Positions 7,996-16,879 of a stretch of DNA of 64,000 nt are shown piece by piece. The stretch comes from Spirochaetaceae bacterium (GTDB lineage: Bacteria; Myxococcota_A; UBA9160; UBA4427): NCBI GenBank assembly GCA_020632655.1, contig JACKFD010000004.1:62001-126000 (forward strand), given 5' to 3'. Made by a program: the position numbers and the translations under genes. The stretch's first letter is position 1. Each line of letters begins with the position of its first letter. A model generated the notes under the pieces. It was not told the origin of the DNA, ran no database searches, and was given only the letters and a program-made list of their open reading frames with translations.

Positions 7996-8366
7996 CGCCG
8001 CTCTCCTCGAATCCCCTGGTCCCGAGCGGATCGCCGACCGGCTCTTCGCCGGACCTCACGTCGACGGCCCCTCGGACGTTCGACCCGCCCACGCCTCCAC
8101 TCTCGCATGCGCGATGCGACGAAGACCAGAGCAAAATGCGCAGCTCGCGAAACTAACGTGGCGTTAGACGAAGCATTCCAGCTGACGGTCCGCCAGCTCG
8201 GTCGTCCCGCGACGGGCCGGATCGAGGGTCCCGATCGCCTCACATCGCCCGGCCACCCGTCCCCGAACCGCCCGCGCCGCCGCCCCGAGCGGCCACGATG
8301 CGCCGAAGCCGGCCCGTTCCCGCCACCCATGACAGGAGGCGGCGGATTCGGGAACATGCGCCACCC
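7996..8366. other. 371-bp gap between divergent genes
   Basis: This gap separates the sigma-like gene (minus) from ychF (plus). It must hold both promoters. I see one clear inverted repeat (8153-8167) and no convincing open reading frame. Confidence 0.6.
8153..8167. promoter_or_regulatory. perfect inverted repeat, possible operator
   Basis: CTAACG and CGTTAG are separated by TGG, giving a 15-bp dyad in the gap upstream of both divergent genes. The size and form suit a TetR- or MarR-type operator, but no regulator gene lies beside it. Confidence 0.35.
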
Positions 8367-9461
8367 ATGGGACTGACCTGCGGCATCGTCGGCCTTCCGA
8401 ACGTCGGAAAGAGCACCCTCTTCAACGCCCTCACCGCGGCGGGGATCCAGGCCGAGAACTACCCGTTCTGCACGATCGAGCCGAATACCGGCGTCGTGAT
8501 CGTCCCCGACCCCCGGCTGCAGGCCCTGGACGAGCTGATCCACTCCAAGTCGGTCGTCCCCACCACGGTCGAGTTCGTGGACATCGCAGGTCTGGTCAAG
8601 GGCGCCTCCCAGGGCGAGGGCCTCGGCAACCAGTTCCTCGGCAACATCCGCGAGACCAACGCGATCGTCCACGTCGTGCGCTGCTTCGATGACGAGAACG
8701 TCGTCCACGTCGAAGGGTCGCCGGACCCCGTCCGGGACGTCGAGACGATCGAGGTCGAGCTGGGGCTCGCGGACCTCGACAGCGTCGAGAAGCGGATCGA
8801 TCGCGTCCGGCGCGTGGCGAGGTCCGGCGACAAGCAGGCGAAGGCGGAGCTCGAGCTCTTCGAGGCACTCCGCGAGCACCTCTCGGCGGGGCGACCGGCG
8901 CGCTCCTTCGACGTGCCGACCGCGATGCGGCCCGCCTTCGACGAGGCCCATCTGCTGACGGCGAAGCCCGTCCTCTACGTCGCCAATGTCGACGAGGCGG
9001 GCCTCGCCTCGGGCAATGACTACAGCCAGGCCCTCGAAGCCCACGCCGCCGCCCAGGGCGCCGAGGTCGTGCGCATCTGCGGCAAGGTCGAGGCCGAGCT
9101 CGCGGAGCTCGACGAGGCGGACAAGCGCGAGTTCCTCGCCGACCTCGGGATCGACGAGCCGGGGCTGAACCGGCTGATCCGCGCCGCCTATGCGCTGCTC
9201 GAGCTGGTCACCTTCTTCACGGCGGGTCCCAAGGAGATCCGCGCCTGGACGATCCGCAAGGGCACGGCCGCGCCCCGCGCCGCCGCCGAGATCCACTCCG
9301 ACTTCGAGAAGCACTTCATCCGCGCCGAGGTCATCCCCTTCGCGACCTATCTCGAGTGCGGTGGCGAGGCGGGCGCCAAGGCGAAGGGCGTGATGCAGGT
9401 CGAGGGCAAGGAGTACGTCGTCGCGGACGGCGACGTGATCTATTTCAGGACGAGCGCGTAG
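8367..9461 (+). CDS. ychF: Obg-like ATPase / redox-regulated GTPase-family protein YchF
   Basis: YchF is a ribosome-associated Obg-family NTPase that prefers ATP. The 364-residue length is exactly that expected. The P-loop GLPNVGKST is at residues 9-17, the switch motif DIAGLVKGAS follows, and the C-terminal TGS domain ends in VEGKEYVVADGDVIYF. The Met at MGLTCGIVG is the family start, so in-frame codons upstream are not used. The 3' end including the stop codon is duplicated just downstream in a 63-bp repeat. Confidence 0.96.
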   Translation: MGLTCGIVGLPNVGKSTLFNALTAAGIQAENYPFCTIEPNTGVVIVPDPRLQALDELIHSKSVVPTTVEFVDIAGLVKGASQGEGLGNQFLGNIRETNAIVHVVRCFDDENVVHVEGSPDPVRDVETIEVELGLADLDSVEKRIDRVRRVARSGDKQAKAELELFEALREHLSAGRPARSFDVPTAMRPAFDEAHLLTAKPVLYVANVDEAGLASGNDYSQALEAHAAAQGAEVVRICGKVEAELAELDEADKREFLADLGIDEPGLNRLIRAAYALLELVTFFTAGPKEIRAWTIRKGTAAPRAAAEIHSDFEKHFIRAEVIPFATYLECGGEAGAKAKGVMQVEGKEYVVADGDVIYFRTSA

Positions 9462-9570
9462 CGCTCTGTCGATCGCTCGCGCGATCGACCGCTGGCGGCG
9501 CCCCTCTTCAGGACGAGCGCGTAGCGCTCTGTCGATCGCTTGTGCGATCGACTGCCGGCAGCGCCTTCCG
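9445..9570. repeat. 63-bp direct repeat copying the end of ychF
   Basis: Two units, starting at 9445 and 9508, both open with TCAGGACGAGCGCGTAG, which holds the ychF stop codon in the first copy. A fragment of a third copy follows near 9569. Each unit contains the hairpin GTCGATCGC / GCGATCGAC (9468-9489 and 9531-9552) with a different four-base loop. Confidence 0.85.
9468..9489 (+). terminator. hairpin after ychF, possible terminator (first of two)
   Basis: A perfect nine-base stem with loop TCGC begins nine bases after the ychF stop. No run of T follows, so intrinsic termination is not certain. The same stem with loop TTGT recurs at 9531-9552, where the stem is conserved and the loop has changed. 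Confidence 0.4.
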
Positions 9571-9600
9571 GACGAGCGCGAACGCGGTAAGCTGCGCGCC

Positions 9601-10086
9601 GTGGCGAGGCGCAATCATCGACAGCTGACTCCGGAAGAGGTGCTCGAGACGCATTTCGGGGGGCCCGACGACGGGGTCTTCACGGACGGATCGTGCGAGC
9701 CGAATCCGGGGCCCGGTGGCTGGGGCTGGGTCTGGGTCGAGAAGGGCGAGATCGTCGACCAGGGCCACGGCTTCGACCCGGACACGACGAACAACCGCAT
9801 GGAGCTGATGGCGCTGATCCAGGCCTACGAGCGTCTGCCCGAGGACCGCGATCTCGTCGTGCACTCCGACAGCCAGCTCTGCGTCAACACGATCAACCAA
9901 TGGGCGGCGGGCTGGGAGAAGCGCGGCTGGAAGCGCAAGACGGGCCCGATCGCGAATCTCGACCTCGTGAAGCGGCTCTACGCGCTCGCGAAGGCGCGGC
10001 CGCGGGTCAAGCTGAAATGGATCGCGGCGCACGACGGGACGCGCTGGAACGAGTACGCCGACGCGCTCGCGGCGAGCGGGCGTTAG
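9601..10086 (+). CDS. rnhA: ribonuclease HI
   Basis: RNase HI cuts RNA in RNA-DNA hybrids such as primers and R-loops. The four acidic catalytic residues are all visible: FTDGSCEPNPG, NNRMEL, HSDSQL, and the C-terminal WNEYADALA with the flexible-loop AAHDGTRWNE. At 161 residues it is near E. coli size, with a 25-residue N-terminal extension. It starts with GTG at 9601, directly after the ychF repeat array. It may be read with ychF. Confidence 0.94.
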   Translation: MARRNHRQLTPEEVLETHFGGPDDGVFTDGSCEPNPGPGGWGWVWVEKGEIVDQGHGFDPDTTNNRMELMALIQAYERLPEDRDLVVHSDSQLCVNTINQWAAGWEKRGWKRKTGPIANLDLVKRLYALAKARPRVKLKWIAAHDGTRWNEYADALAASGR

Positions 10087-10107
10087 GCGACGTTCGGATC
10101 GCGCGGA

Positions 10108-10575
10108 TCAGCGCTTCGACGTCGACTTCTTCGTCCCGGCCTTCGCGCCAGCCGCGGGCCACTTCGTCCTTCCGAGCTTCAGCACGCGGCGGAACTCCGC
10201 CGGCGTGATCGGCACGACCGAGAGGCGGCCGCGCTTGACGAGCGCGATCTCCGACAGCTCGGGGTCGGCCTTGATGGTGGCGAGGGAGACGGGCTCGGCG
10301 AAGGCCGTTCGCGGCGCCACGTCGACGACGACCCAGCGCTCGTCGTCGGTCGTCGGATCCGGGTAGGCCTCGCCGACGATCTCGACGAGGCCGACGACCT
10401 CCTTGCCCTCGTTCGAGTGGTAGTAGAGCGCGAGGTCGCCCTTCTTCATGGCGGCGAGGTTGTTGCGCGCCTCGTAGTTCCGGACGCCGTCCCAATGGGT
10501 CCGGCCGTCCCGGACGAGATCGTCCCAGGAGTACTTGAAGGGCTCGCTCTTCATCAGCCAATGGCTGCGCGCCAC
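10108..10575 (-). CDS. EVE domain protein (PUA-like)
   Basis: The 155-residue product opens ARSHWLMKSEPFKYSWDDL and continues with YEARNNLAAMKKGD and YYHSNEGKEVVGL, the marks of the EVE fold, which is related to PUA and YTH domains that read modified nucleic-acid bases. The C-terminal tail is a basic KAGTKKSTSKR stretch. The GTG start at 10575 has AAGGAG seven bases upstream, and this rules out the much longer in-frame extension. It is convergent with rnhA. Confidence 0.9.
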   Translation of the reverse strand: MARSHWLMKSEPFKYSWDDLVRDGRTHWDGVRNYEARNNLAAMKKGDLALYYHSNEGKEVVGLVEIVGEAYPDPTTDDERWVVVDVAPRTAFAEPVSLATIKADPELSEIALVKRGRLSVVPITPAEFRRVLKLGRTKWPAAGAKAGTKKSTSKR

Positions 10576-10667
10576 GTTCGATCTCCTTGTCTGCACTGCA
10601 CCGCGCCGGAGCAACCCACCCCTCGCCACGGGCCACACGCGACGCGCGAAGACCCGGCGGGCTGCGA

Positions 10668-11876
10668 TCAGCGCAGCTCTTCCGGCACCTGCTTCGCGAT
10701 CACGGCATGCGCCAGGTGGGCCGTGATCGGTCGGGTGAAGAGCCGCGCCGCGAGGTTGGCGCGGATCCAGTTGTACCAGCCCGCGATCACGGAGGGCTGC
10801 TCGCCCAGCGCCGCGAGTCCGAGTCGCGCGACCTCGTCCGCGCGATCCCCGGCATGCGCGAGCTCGCCGGCGATCTCCTGGAACTCGGTCTCCGTCGAGC
10901 CGGGCTCGAGCACGACGACGTCGATGTTGCTCGCGCGCAGCTCGGCCCACAGCGCCTCGCCGAGAAAGAGATCGAAGGCCTTGGTCGCCGCGTAGACCGC
11001 GTGCAGCGGCAGCGGCTGCCGACCCGCCGCCGAGCCCGTGAAGAGCACGGCGCCGCGGCCCCGCTCACGCATGCCCTGCACGAGGGCGTGGGTGAGCACG
11101 ACGGGCGCCTCGCAGTTGAGCGCCACGAGATCGCGCAGCTGGTCCCCGTCGCGCAGATCGAAGCGGCCGGCGAGCCCGCGGCCGGCGTTGTTGACGAGCA
11201 GACCGATCTCGAGGTCCGCGACGGCGTCGAGCAGGGTTCGCTGGCCCTCGCGCGTGGCGAGATCCGCCGGGACCGCCCGCGCCTGGACGCCGAAGTCGCG
11301 CTCCAGCTCCGCGGCGAGGGCCTCGAGCCGCTCCGCCCGCCGCGCCGACACGATGACGTTCATGCCGTCGGCGGCGATCTCCCGGGCGAGCGCGGCGCCG
11401 ATGCCCGAGGAGGCCCCGGTCACGAGCCCCCACTCGCCGTAGCGCGGAACGAGCGAGAGCGGCCTCGGCTCGAAGTATTCGCGTGCATTCCAGAACGCCC
11501 AGGCCAGGCCCGCGAAGGGCAGCGCCGGGAAGAGCCCGACCAGCACGCCCGAGAAGCCGCCAACCCGCACGGCGCTCCAGAGATAGATCCCGAAGGCGAC
11601 CTGGGCCGTGTAGGCCGTGGCCCAGAAGGCCATCCACGGCCGCCGGCGCCGGAATCCGTAGACCGCCGCGGCGTACACGAACCAGTGCGGGATCGCGAGG
11701 ATCTTGGCCCACCAGCCCGTGAAGCGGATCCCGAACCAGACCTCCTCGTCGACGGCGACGGGCTTCACGAAGAGGTCCCACGGCAGGTACACGAAGGCCA
11801 TGTACGCGCAGAAGACCATCACCGCGCTCATCCACGCGGGACGCTCGCGGAATACGTCGTAGAGCCACTCGCGCAT
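10668..11876 (-). CDS. SDR oxidoreductase with N-terminal membrane domain
   Basis: A 402-residue fusion. Residues about 15-130 contain three or four membrane segments (MVFCAYMAFVYL, FVYAAAVYGF and others). Residues about 145-375 are a classical short-chain dehydrogenase with TGASSGIG for NAD(P) binding, the NNAG motif, and catalytic Ser with YAATK. The substrate is unknown; membrane anchoring suggests a lipid or steroid-like substrate, which is inference. The fusion is unusual, since most family members are soluble. It stands upstream of the EVE gene on the same strand with a 92-base gap. Confidence 0.88.
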   Translation of the reverse strand: MREWLYDVFRERPAWMSAVMVFCAYMAFVYLPWDLFVKPVAVDEEVWFGIRFTGWWAKILAIPHWFVYAAAVYGFRRRRPWMAFWATAYTAQVAFGIYLWSAVRVGGFSGVLVGLFPALPFAGLAWAFWNAREYFEPRPLSLVPRYGEWGLVTGASSGIGAALAREIAADGMNVIVSARRAERLEALAAELERDFGVQARAVPADLATREGQRTLLDAVADLEIGLLVNNAGRGLAGRFDLRDGDQLRDLVALNCEAPVVLTHALVQGMRERGRGAVLFTGSAAGRQPLPLHAVYAATKAFDLFLGEALWAELRASNIDVVVLEPGSTETEFQEIAGELAHAGDRADEVARLGLAALGEQPSVIAGWYNWIRANLAARLFTRPITAHLAHAVIAKQVPEELR

Positions 11877-11970
11877 CGAGCCTCCCGTCTCGGCCGAGCC
11901 CGGAATCTAACCGATCGACTCGCGGACGGGAGCAGAAAGCGCGCCGCACCGACGAACGGGACGTGCGGGC

Positions 11971-13521
11971 CTACGCGGGCGGTGGGGTCGACGGCGGACG
12001 GCAGACGGCGTCGGGCGAAGACACGCGCACGCAGGTCTCGACGAGCGGGAAGTAGAGATGGAAGGCAGAGCCTTCGCCCGGGGCGCTCTCGACCCGGATC
12101 GCCCCGTGCGCATCACGCATCAGCTCGGCCGTCGTCGCGAGACCGAGCCCCGTCCCCGCGCCCGGCGCCTTCGTCGTGAAGAAGGGCTCGAACACGCGCC
12201 GGGCGTGCCGCTCGGGGAGCCCGCAGCCGTCGTCCGACGCCGTGATTCGCAGGTAGCGACCGGCCGCGAGGGATGCCGACGTCGGCCCATCGCCGCGCTT
12301 CGCTCCGGACTCCCGACCCGTCGCGTCGACCTCGACGACCCGCGTCGCGAGCGAGAAGCGACCGCGCCCCTCGCCGCGCTCCGCGATCGCATCCCGGGCA
12401 TTCGAGGCCAGGTTGAGCAGCACGTGCTCGAGCCGACCGGGGTCGACCTCGACCCGCGCGTCGGGTCTGCCCGCCTCCGGCGGCACGATCTCGACGACCA
12501 CGTCGCGCCCCGCGACCCGCGCGAGCATCGATTGGAGTCGTGCGAGCAACGCGTCCACGTCGACGGGCTCGCCTCCCTGCGTGCGCGTGCGACCGAACCC
12601 GAGCACCTGCTCGACGAGCTCGGCGCCGCGGGATGCGGCCTCGCGAATCTCGTGGAGCTCCGTGTGTCCCGGGGAGCGCGCGGGCAGGTCGAGCTCGAGC
12701 AGGTCGGCGTAGCCGAGGATCGCGGTGAGCACGTTGTTGAAGTCGTGGGCGACGGAGCTCGCGACGCGACCGAGGGTCGAGAGGCGTTCGTCGCGCTCAT
12801 GTCGCGTGCGCGTCGCCGCCAGCGCGCGGCTCAGGCGAAGGCGATCGAGGAAGCCCGCAGCGAGCCGGGCGACGCGCTCGACCCGACCGAGGACGGCCGG
12901 CAAGTCGATGCGCGCGGCAGCGCCGCCTTCGATGCAGAGGAGTCCGAGCAGACCGGCCGCGCCCATGCAGGGCACGACCCGGGTCGGGCGCAGCGGCGTC
13001 CAGCGACCGTCGACCCCTCGTGCCGCGGCTTCGACGTCACCCGGGCGGGTCGCGCCGCCCGACGTTCGGACGGAGATCGGTCGGACGCCGGCGAGGCGTT
13101 CGACCTGGCCGGCGCGGAGACTTGCGAGGCCCCCGGGCAGGGCCGCGAGGGACAACGCATCCGGATGTCGGCTCGGGTCGGCCGGAGCGATCGTCGGGTC
13201 GCCCGCGCCGCGTCGGGACCACTCGGCCCGGCGCGCGAGCCGATCGGTCGCGCTCTCGAGGAGCGCCCCCTCGAGCGGCACATAGCAGGAGACCCGATCC
13301 GCCCCGAGTCCCCGACCCAGGACCTCGGCGACGCGGAGCAGGACGCGGTCGGGCTGGTCGACGGATGCCGTCGCCAGCGCCTCCGCCAGGTCGCCGATCC
13401 GGTCGTCGAGCTCGCGCTCACGTGCGGCGTCGAAGAAGGCCTTGCCGACGCGCTGCGAGACGGGCTCCACGGGGTGCCCCCCGACGCCCGATCCGATCTC
13501 CTCGATCCGCTCGCTCCGCAT
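11971..13521 (-). CDS. hybrid-free sensor histidine kinase, GAF-HisKA-HATPase
   Basis: The 516-residue protein has no membrane segments, so it senses in the cytoplasm. Residues about 50-230 look like a GAF domain. The phospho-acceptor His259 lies in VAHDFNNVLTAILGY, the version of the H-box found in NtrB-like and hybrid kinases. The ATP-binding boxes follow: N (LLNLASNARDAI, near 370), G1 (DDGCGL), F (FEPFFTTK) and G2 (GTGLGLATT). No receiver domain or response regulator gene is adjacent, so the target is unknown. It is divergent from aroC. Confidence 0.92.
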   Translation of the reverse strand: MRSERIEEIGSGVGGHPVEPVSQRVGKAFFDAARERELDDRIGDLAEALATASVDQPDRVLLRVAEVLGRGLGADRVSCYVPLEGALLESATDRLARRAEWSRRGAGDPTIAPADPSRHPDALSLAALPGGLASLRAGQVERLAGVRPISVRTSGGATRPGDVEAAARGVDGRWTPLRPTRVVPCMGAAGLLGLLCIEGGAAARIDLPAVLGRVERVARLAAGFLDRLRLSRALAATRTRHERDERLSTLGRVASSVAHDFNNVLTAILGYADLLELDLPARSPGHTELHEIREAASRGAELVEQVLGFGRTRTQGGEPVDVDALLARLQSMLARVAGRDVVVEIVPPEAGRPDARVEVDPGRLEHVLLNLASNARDAIAERGEGRGRFSLATRVVEVDATGRESGAKRGDGPTSASLAAGRYLRITASDDGCGLPERHARRVFEPFFTTKAPGAGTGLGLATTAELMRDAHGAIRVESAPGEGSAFHLYFPLVETCVRVSSPDAVCRPPSTPPPA

Positions 13522-13778
13522 TGCTCCCGACTCCCCTGGGCGCGGCGCTCTAGTCCCGGCCCCTGGAAAACGATGTCGTCGGCGGACGGACGCAGCTTGA
13601 GTGCAGTCACATCTTTCCGCTGGAATTGAACGAAAACCCAGGAGCGGATCCCGGCGCCTCCCCGAGACCGGCCCCGGGCGAAGACCCGAGCTTCGGCGGC
13701 CCGGCGGCGCAAGCGGTACAGTCCGCGGCCTGCAAGACGGCTCCGTTCCGGGGCCACCGATCGGAGTCGATCCTCTTC

Positions 13779-14873
13779 ATGGGCAGCGTCTACGGCCAGA
13801 TCCTGCGCCTCTCGACCTTCGGCGAGTCCCACGGCGGCGGCGTCGGCGTCGTGCTCGAGGGCTGCCCGCCGCGCCTCGCCCTCGACGTCACGGAGATCCA
13901 GCGCGACCTCGACCGACGTCGGCCCGGCCAGAGCGTGCTGACGACGCCGCGCCAGGAGGAGGACCGGGCCGAGATCCTGTCGGGTGTCTTCGAGGGCCGG
14001 ACGCTGGGAAGCCCGATCGCGATCCTCGTGCGGAACAAGGACGCCCGGCCCTCCGCCTACGAGGAGATGCGCGACCTCTACCGCCCCTCCCACGCGGACT
14101 ACACGACGGAAGCCAAGTACGGCATCCGCAACTGGCAGGGCGGCGGTCGGGCGAGCGCGCGCGAGACGATCGGCCGGGTCGCCGCGGGCGCGATCGCGCG
14201 CAAGCTGCTGCGCGAGGTCGCCGGAATCGAGGTGCTGGCCTGGGTGCGCCGCGTGCAGGAAATCGACTCGAAGGTCGACCCCGAGAGCGTGACCCTCGCA
14301 GAGATCGACGCGAACGACGTGCGCTGTCCCGACGCCGACGCGGCGGAGAAGATGTACGCGCTGATCGACTCCGTGCGGCGACAGGGGGACTCGGTCGGCG
14401 GCGTCGTCGAGTGCGTCGCGCGGAACGTCCCGCCCGGGCTCGGCGAGCCGGTCTTCGACAAGCTCGAGGCGGATCTCGCCAAGGCGCTGATGTCGCTCCC
14501 CGCCGCCAAGGGCTTCGAGGTCGGCTCGGGCTTCGCCGGCACGGCGCTCACGGGCAGCGCGCACAACGACCCCTTCGTGACCGACGCCGTGGGCCGCACC
14601 CGCACGACGAGCAATCGCTCCGGCGGCATCCAGGGCGGCATCAGCAACGGCGAGTCGATCCAGCTGCGCGTCGCGTTCAAGCCGACGGCGACCGTCCGCG
14701 TCGCGCAGCAGACCGTCACGCGCACGGGCGAGGCCGTGACCCTCGAGGCCGGTGGGCGCCACGATCCCTGCGTGCTGCCGCGGGCGGTGCCGATGGTCGA
14801 GGCGATGGTCTGCCTGACGCTGGCGGACCATTGGCTGCGGCAGCGGGCCGTCGACGTGGTGCCACGCGACTGA
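13779..14873 (+). CDS. aroC: chorismate synthase
   Basis: AroC removes phosphate from EPSP to make chorismate, using reduced FMN. The 364-residue length matches the family. The start MGSVYGQILRLSTFGESHGG is the family N-terminus with its FGESHG signature. Other signatures visible are RRRPGQSVLTTPR-like text, GGGRASARET and the C-terminal RHDPCVLPRAVPMVEAM. In-frame codons upstream are not used because they do not match the family. A membrane protein gene follows 31 bases later. Confidence 0.96.
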   Translation: MGSVYGQILRLSTFGESHGGGVGVVLEGCPPRLALDVTEIQRDLDRRRPGQSVLTTPRQEEDRAEILSGVFEGRTLGSPIAILVRNKDARPSAYEEMRDLYRPSHADYTTEAKYGIRNWQGGGRASARETIGRVAAGAIARKLLREVAGIEVLAWVRRVQEIDSKVDPESVTLAEIDANDVRCPDADAAEKMYALIDSVRRQGDSVGGVVECVARNVPPGLGEPVFDKLEADLAKALMSLPAAKGFEVGSGFAGTALTGSAHNDPFVTDAVGRTRTTSNRSGGIQGGISNGESIQLRVAFKPTATVRVAQQTVTRTGEAVTLEAGGRHDPCVLPRAVPMVEAMVCLTLADHWLRQRAVDVVPRD

Positions 14874-14904
14874 GCGGATCGCGGGCGCGCGGGGAGGCCG
14901 ATCC

Positions 14905-15384
14905 ATGGACTCGCTCGAGACTCCGCCGGACAGCCGAGGATCGCATCCGCCCCACCGGATCGCGCGCACGCGATTCGGCTCGTGGGTCCTGCGCGCGGCG
15001 TTGATGGTGGCCGGCCTCGGGCTGTTGCTGGGCTTCTTCCTGCCCTGGCTGCACCTCGGGACGATGGCTTCGATGAGCGGGTTCTCGTTGATGGTGACGG
15101 GGGGCGACGCCGTCGAGGCGATCTCGGGGCCGCATCGGGCCCTGCTCCTGCTGGTGCCGATGGGCGGCGCCGTGCTCTGCGCCGCGGCCGTCTACGCCGG
15201 ACGCGTGGGCCGGGTCGCCGCCTGGGCGGCGCTCCTGACCGGTGCCGCCGTGACGGCGGCCGGCCTGCTCGCGCCGCTGCTCGTCTTCCTCGACACGACG
15301 GGGAGCGGGATGTGGACGGTCGCCTTGAGCGCGTTGCTGGCGCTGGCGGTCGGGCTCTTCTCCGTGATGCACGAGCGGGACTGA
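14905..15384 (+). CDS. four-helix integral membrane protein, unknown
   Basis: After a polar 28-residue start the 159-residue product has four strongly hydrophobic segments (about residues 29-50, 78-98, 103-126 and 134-155). There are no conserved catalytic residues that I can identify. It is downstream of aroC on the same strand with no sign of a terminator between, so it may be co-transcribed; no shared function is implied. Confidence 0.75.
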   Translation: MDSLETPPDSRGSHPPHRIARTRFGSWVLRAALMVAGLGLLLGFFLPWLHLGTMASMSGFSLMVTGGDAVEAISGPHRALLLLVPMGGAVLCAAAVYAGRVGRVAAWAALLTGAAVTAAGLLAPLLVFLDTTGSGMWTVALSALLALAVGLFSVMHERD

Positions 15385-15400
15385 TCCGCGCGGCGACGCC

Positions 15401-16000
15401 TCACTCCCCGTCGACGACGAGCGGCGGCGCGCCCGCCCGGGCCATCTCCTCGCGCCATCGCCCGAGCCAGTAGCGGTTCGGGTCCTCTGCCCGCGTCTTC
15501 TCGATCCCCGCGACGTCCCAGAGCTTCGAGAAGGTGAAGGCGCGCGGGCAGTGAGCGTAGGCCTCGTCCACCTCGAGCAGCATCCCCTGCAGGACGCGCG
15601 TGTTGTCGTCGGGATCGAAGACCTCGGGCGCGACGCCCTCGAGGCGCCCGTCCTTCGCCTCGACGACCGAGACCCGGCCGTTCACCCGGACCGTCCAGTC
15701 GCAGCCGGGAATCAGGAAGAGCAACCCCGCTTTCGGGTTCGTCTCGAGATTCTCGTAGGACTGGAAGAGGTTGTTGCCGGCGATGTCGGGAACGACGAGC
15801 CGTCCCTCGTCGACCACGCGCACGAAGCCCGGCCGGCCGCCCTTCGGCGATGCGTCGCAGTCTCCGGCTCCACTGGCCGTCGCAATCACGGCGAAGGGCG
15901 CGCGGCGGATGAACTCCTGCACCATCCCGTTCATCGTCGACTCGACCTTCTTGACGACGATCTCGATCGGCTCACCGAACTTCGCCTGGGCACGGTTCAT
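15401..16000 (-). CDS. PPOX-class flavin-binding oxidoreductase
   Basis: The 199-residue protein fits the pyridoxamine-phosphate-oxidase fold group, in the subgroup like DR_2398/MSMEG proteins: RAPFAVIATASGAGDCDASPKG, then VVPDIAGNNLFQSYENL, NPKAGLLFLIPG and VRVNGRV. These residues form a split beta-barrel that binds FMN or F420 at a dimer interface. Since cofG and cofH occur in this window, an F420 cofactor is possible but not shown. It is convergent with the membrane protein gene upstream of it. Confidence 0.88.
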   Translation of the reverse strand: MNRAQAKFGEPIEIVVKKVESTMNGMVQEFIRRAPFAVIATASGAGDCDASPKGGRPGFVRVVDEGRLVVPDIAGNNLFQSYENLETNPKAGLLFLIPGCDWTVRVNGRVSVVEAKDGRLEGVAPEVFDPDDNTRVLQGMLLEVDEAYAHCPRAFTFSKLWDVAGIEKTRAEDPNRYWLGRWREEMARAGAPPLVVDGE

Positions 16001-16159
16001 GGGTCACCTCCGCGGTCCATGTCGCCGCGGCAGACTAGCAGGCGGGTGCATCCGGCGATTCGCGCAGGTCGACAAGGGGAGCGCCGCCGGCAGACTCCCA
16101 CCCGGCGACGTGGACCCCACCGCCTGTGTCGACGACGCGAGCGGGGCTAGGCTCGGCGG

Positions 16160-16693
16160 ATGGCAGACGCGACGGGAGCCGGTGACGCGAACTCGGAACG
16201 CAGCCACCTGCGCGTGCAGTTCGTGCACGGACTCGAAGGCAGTCCGCAGGGCTCGAAGGCGCGGGCGCTCGCCGACGCGTTCGATGCACTCACGCCGGCG
16301 ATGGACACGGCGGACTTCGAGGCGAGCGTCGCGACGCAGGCGGCGGCGCTCGAGACGTTCCGGCCCGACGTGCTCGTCGGCAGCTCCTTCGGCGGGGCGG
16401 TCGTCGTGGCGCTCCTCGCGCGGCGGCTCTGGCGTGGGCCGACGCTGCTGCTGGCGCAGGCGGCGCGGCACTACGACCCGGAGGCACGACTGCCGCGGGA
16501 CGTGACGGTCTGGCTGGTGCACGGCACGGGCGACACGCTGATCGATCCCGAGCAGAGTCGTCGGCTGGCGGCGACGGGCGATCCGGATCGCGTGCGGCTG
16601 ATCGAGGTGGACGACGACCACGCGCTGCATGCGAGCGTGGCGCGGGGCGATCTGCTCGACTGGGTGCGTGGCGTGGCGGGTCGAAGCGAGTGA
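16160..16693 (+). CDS. small alpha/beta hydrolase, YqiA-like
   Basis: The 177-residue product has the minimal alpha/beta-hydrolase plan: VQFVHGLEGSPQGSKA for the oxyanion region, the nucleophile elbow VGSSFGGAV, the acid after VHGTGDTLIDPE, and the catalytic His in DDDHALH. The arrangement resembles the YqiA/YcfP esterases. The substrate is unknown. The family's lid is absent. It is flanked by genes on the opposite strand. Confidence 0.82.
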   Translation: MADATGAGDANSERSHLRVQFVHGLEGSPQGSKARALADAFDALTPAMDTADFEASVATQAAALETFRPDVLVGSSFGGAVVVALLARRLWRGPTLLLAQAARHYDPEARLPRDVTVWLVHGTGDTLIDPEQSRRLAATGDPDRVRLIEVDDDHALHASVARGDLLDWVRGVAGRSE

Positions 16694-16732
16694 CGCGAGC
16701 GAGCGGGCCCACGCCCACCGGACGACCCGACC

Positions 16733-16879
16733 TCAGGGTCGCCAGCCGCGATGCTGGACGTGGGCCGGCGCGCCGCGTGTCTGGACGAGAGCGACCTGAT
16801 CACCGAGCCAGGTGAACCACTCGCGCCAGGACGGCTGCTTCTGCTCGATGCGGAGCTCGTTCCGCACGCCCCGCTTCAA
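16733..16879 (-). CDS. 48-residue small protein coupled to the gene before it
   Basis: A short frame starts with TTG overlapping the TGA stop of the preceding membrane-protein gene (TTGA), and encodes KRGVRNELRIEQKQPSWREW followed by FTWLGDQVALVQTRGAPAHV and a short QHRGWRP tail. Four tryptophans, GC-rich third positions and the overlap argue that it is translated. A GTG four codons later is a second possible start. I recognise no family. It is too short for most gene finders. Confidence 0.5.
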   Translation of the reverse strand: MKRGVRNELRIEQKQPSWREWFTWLGDQVALVQTRGAPAHVQHRGWRP

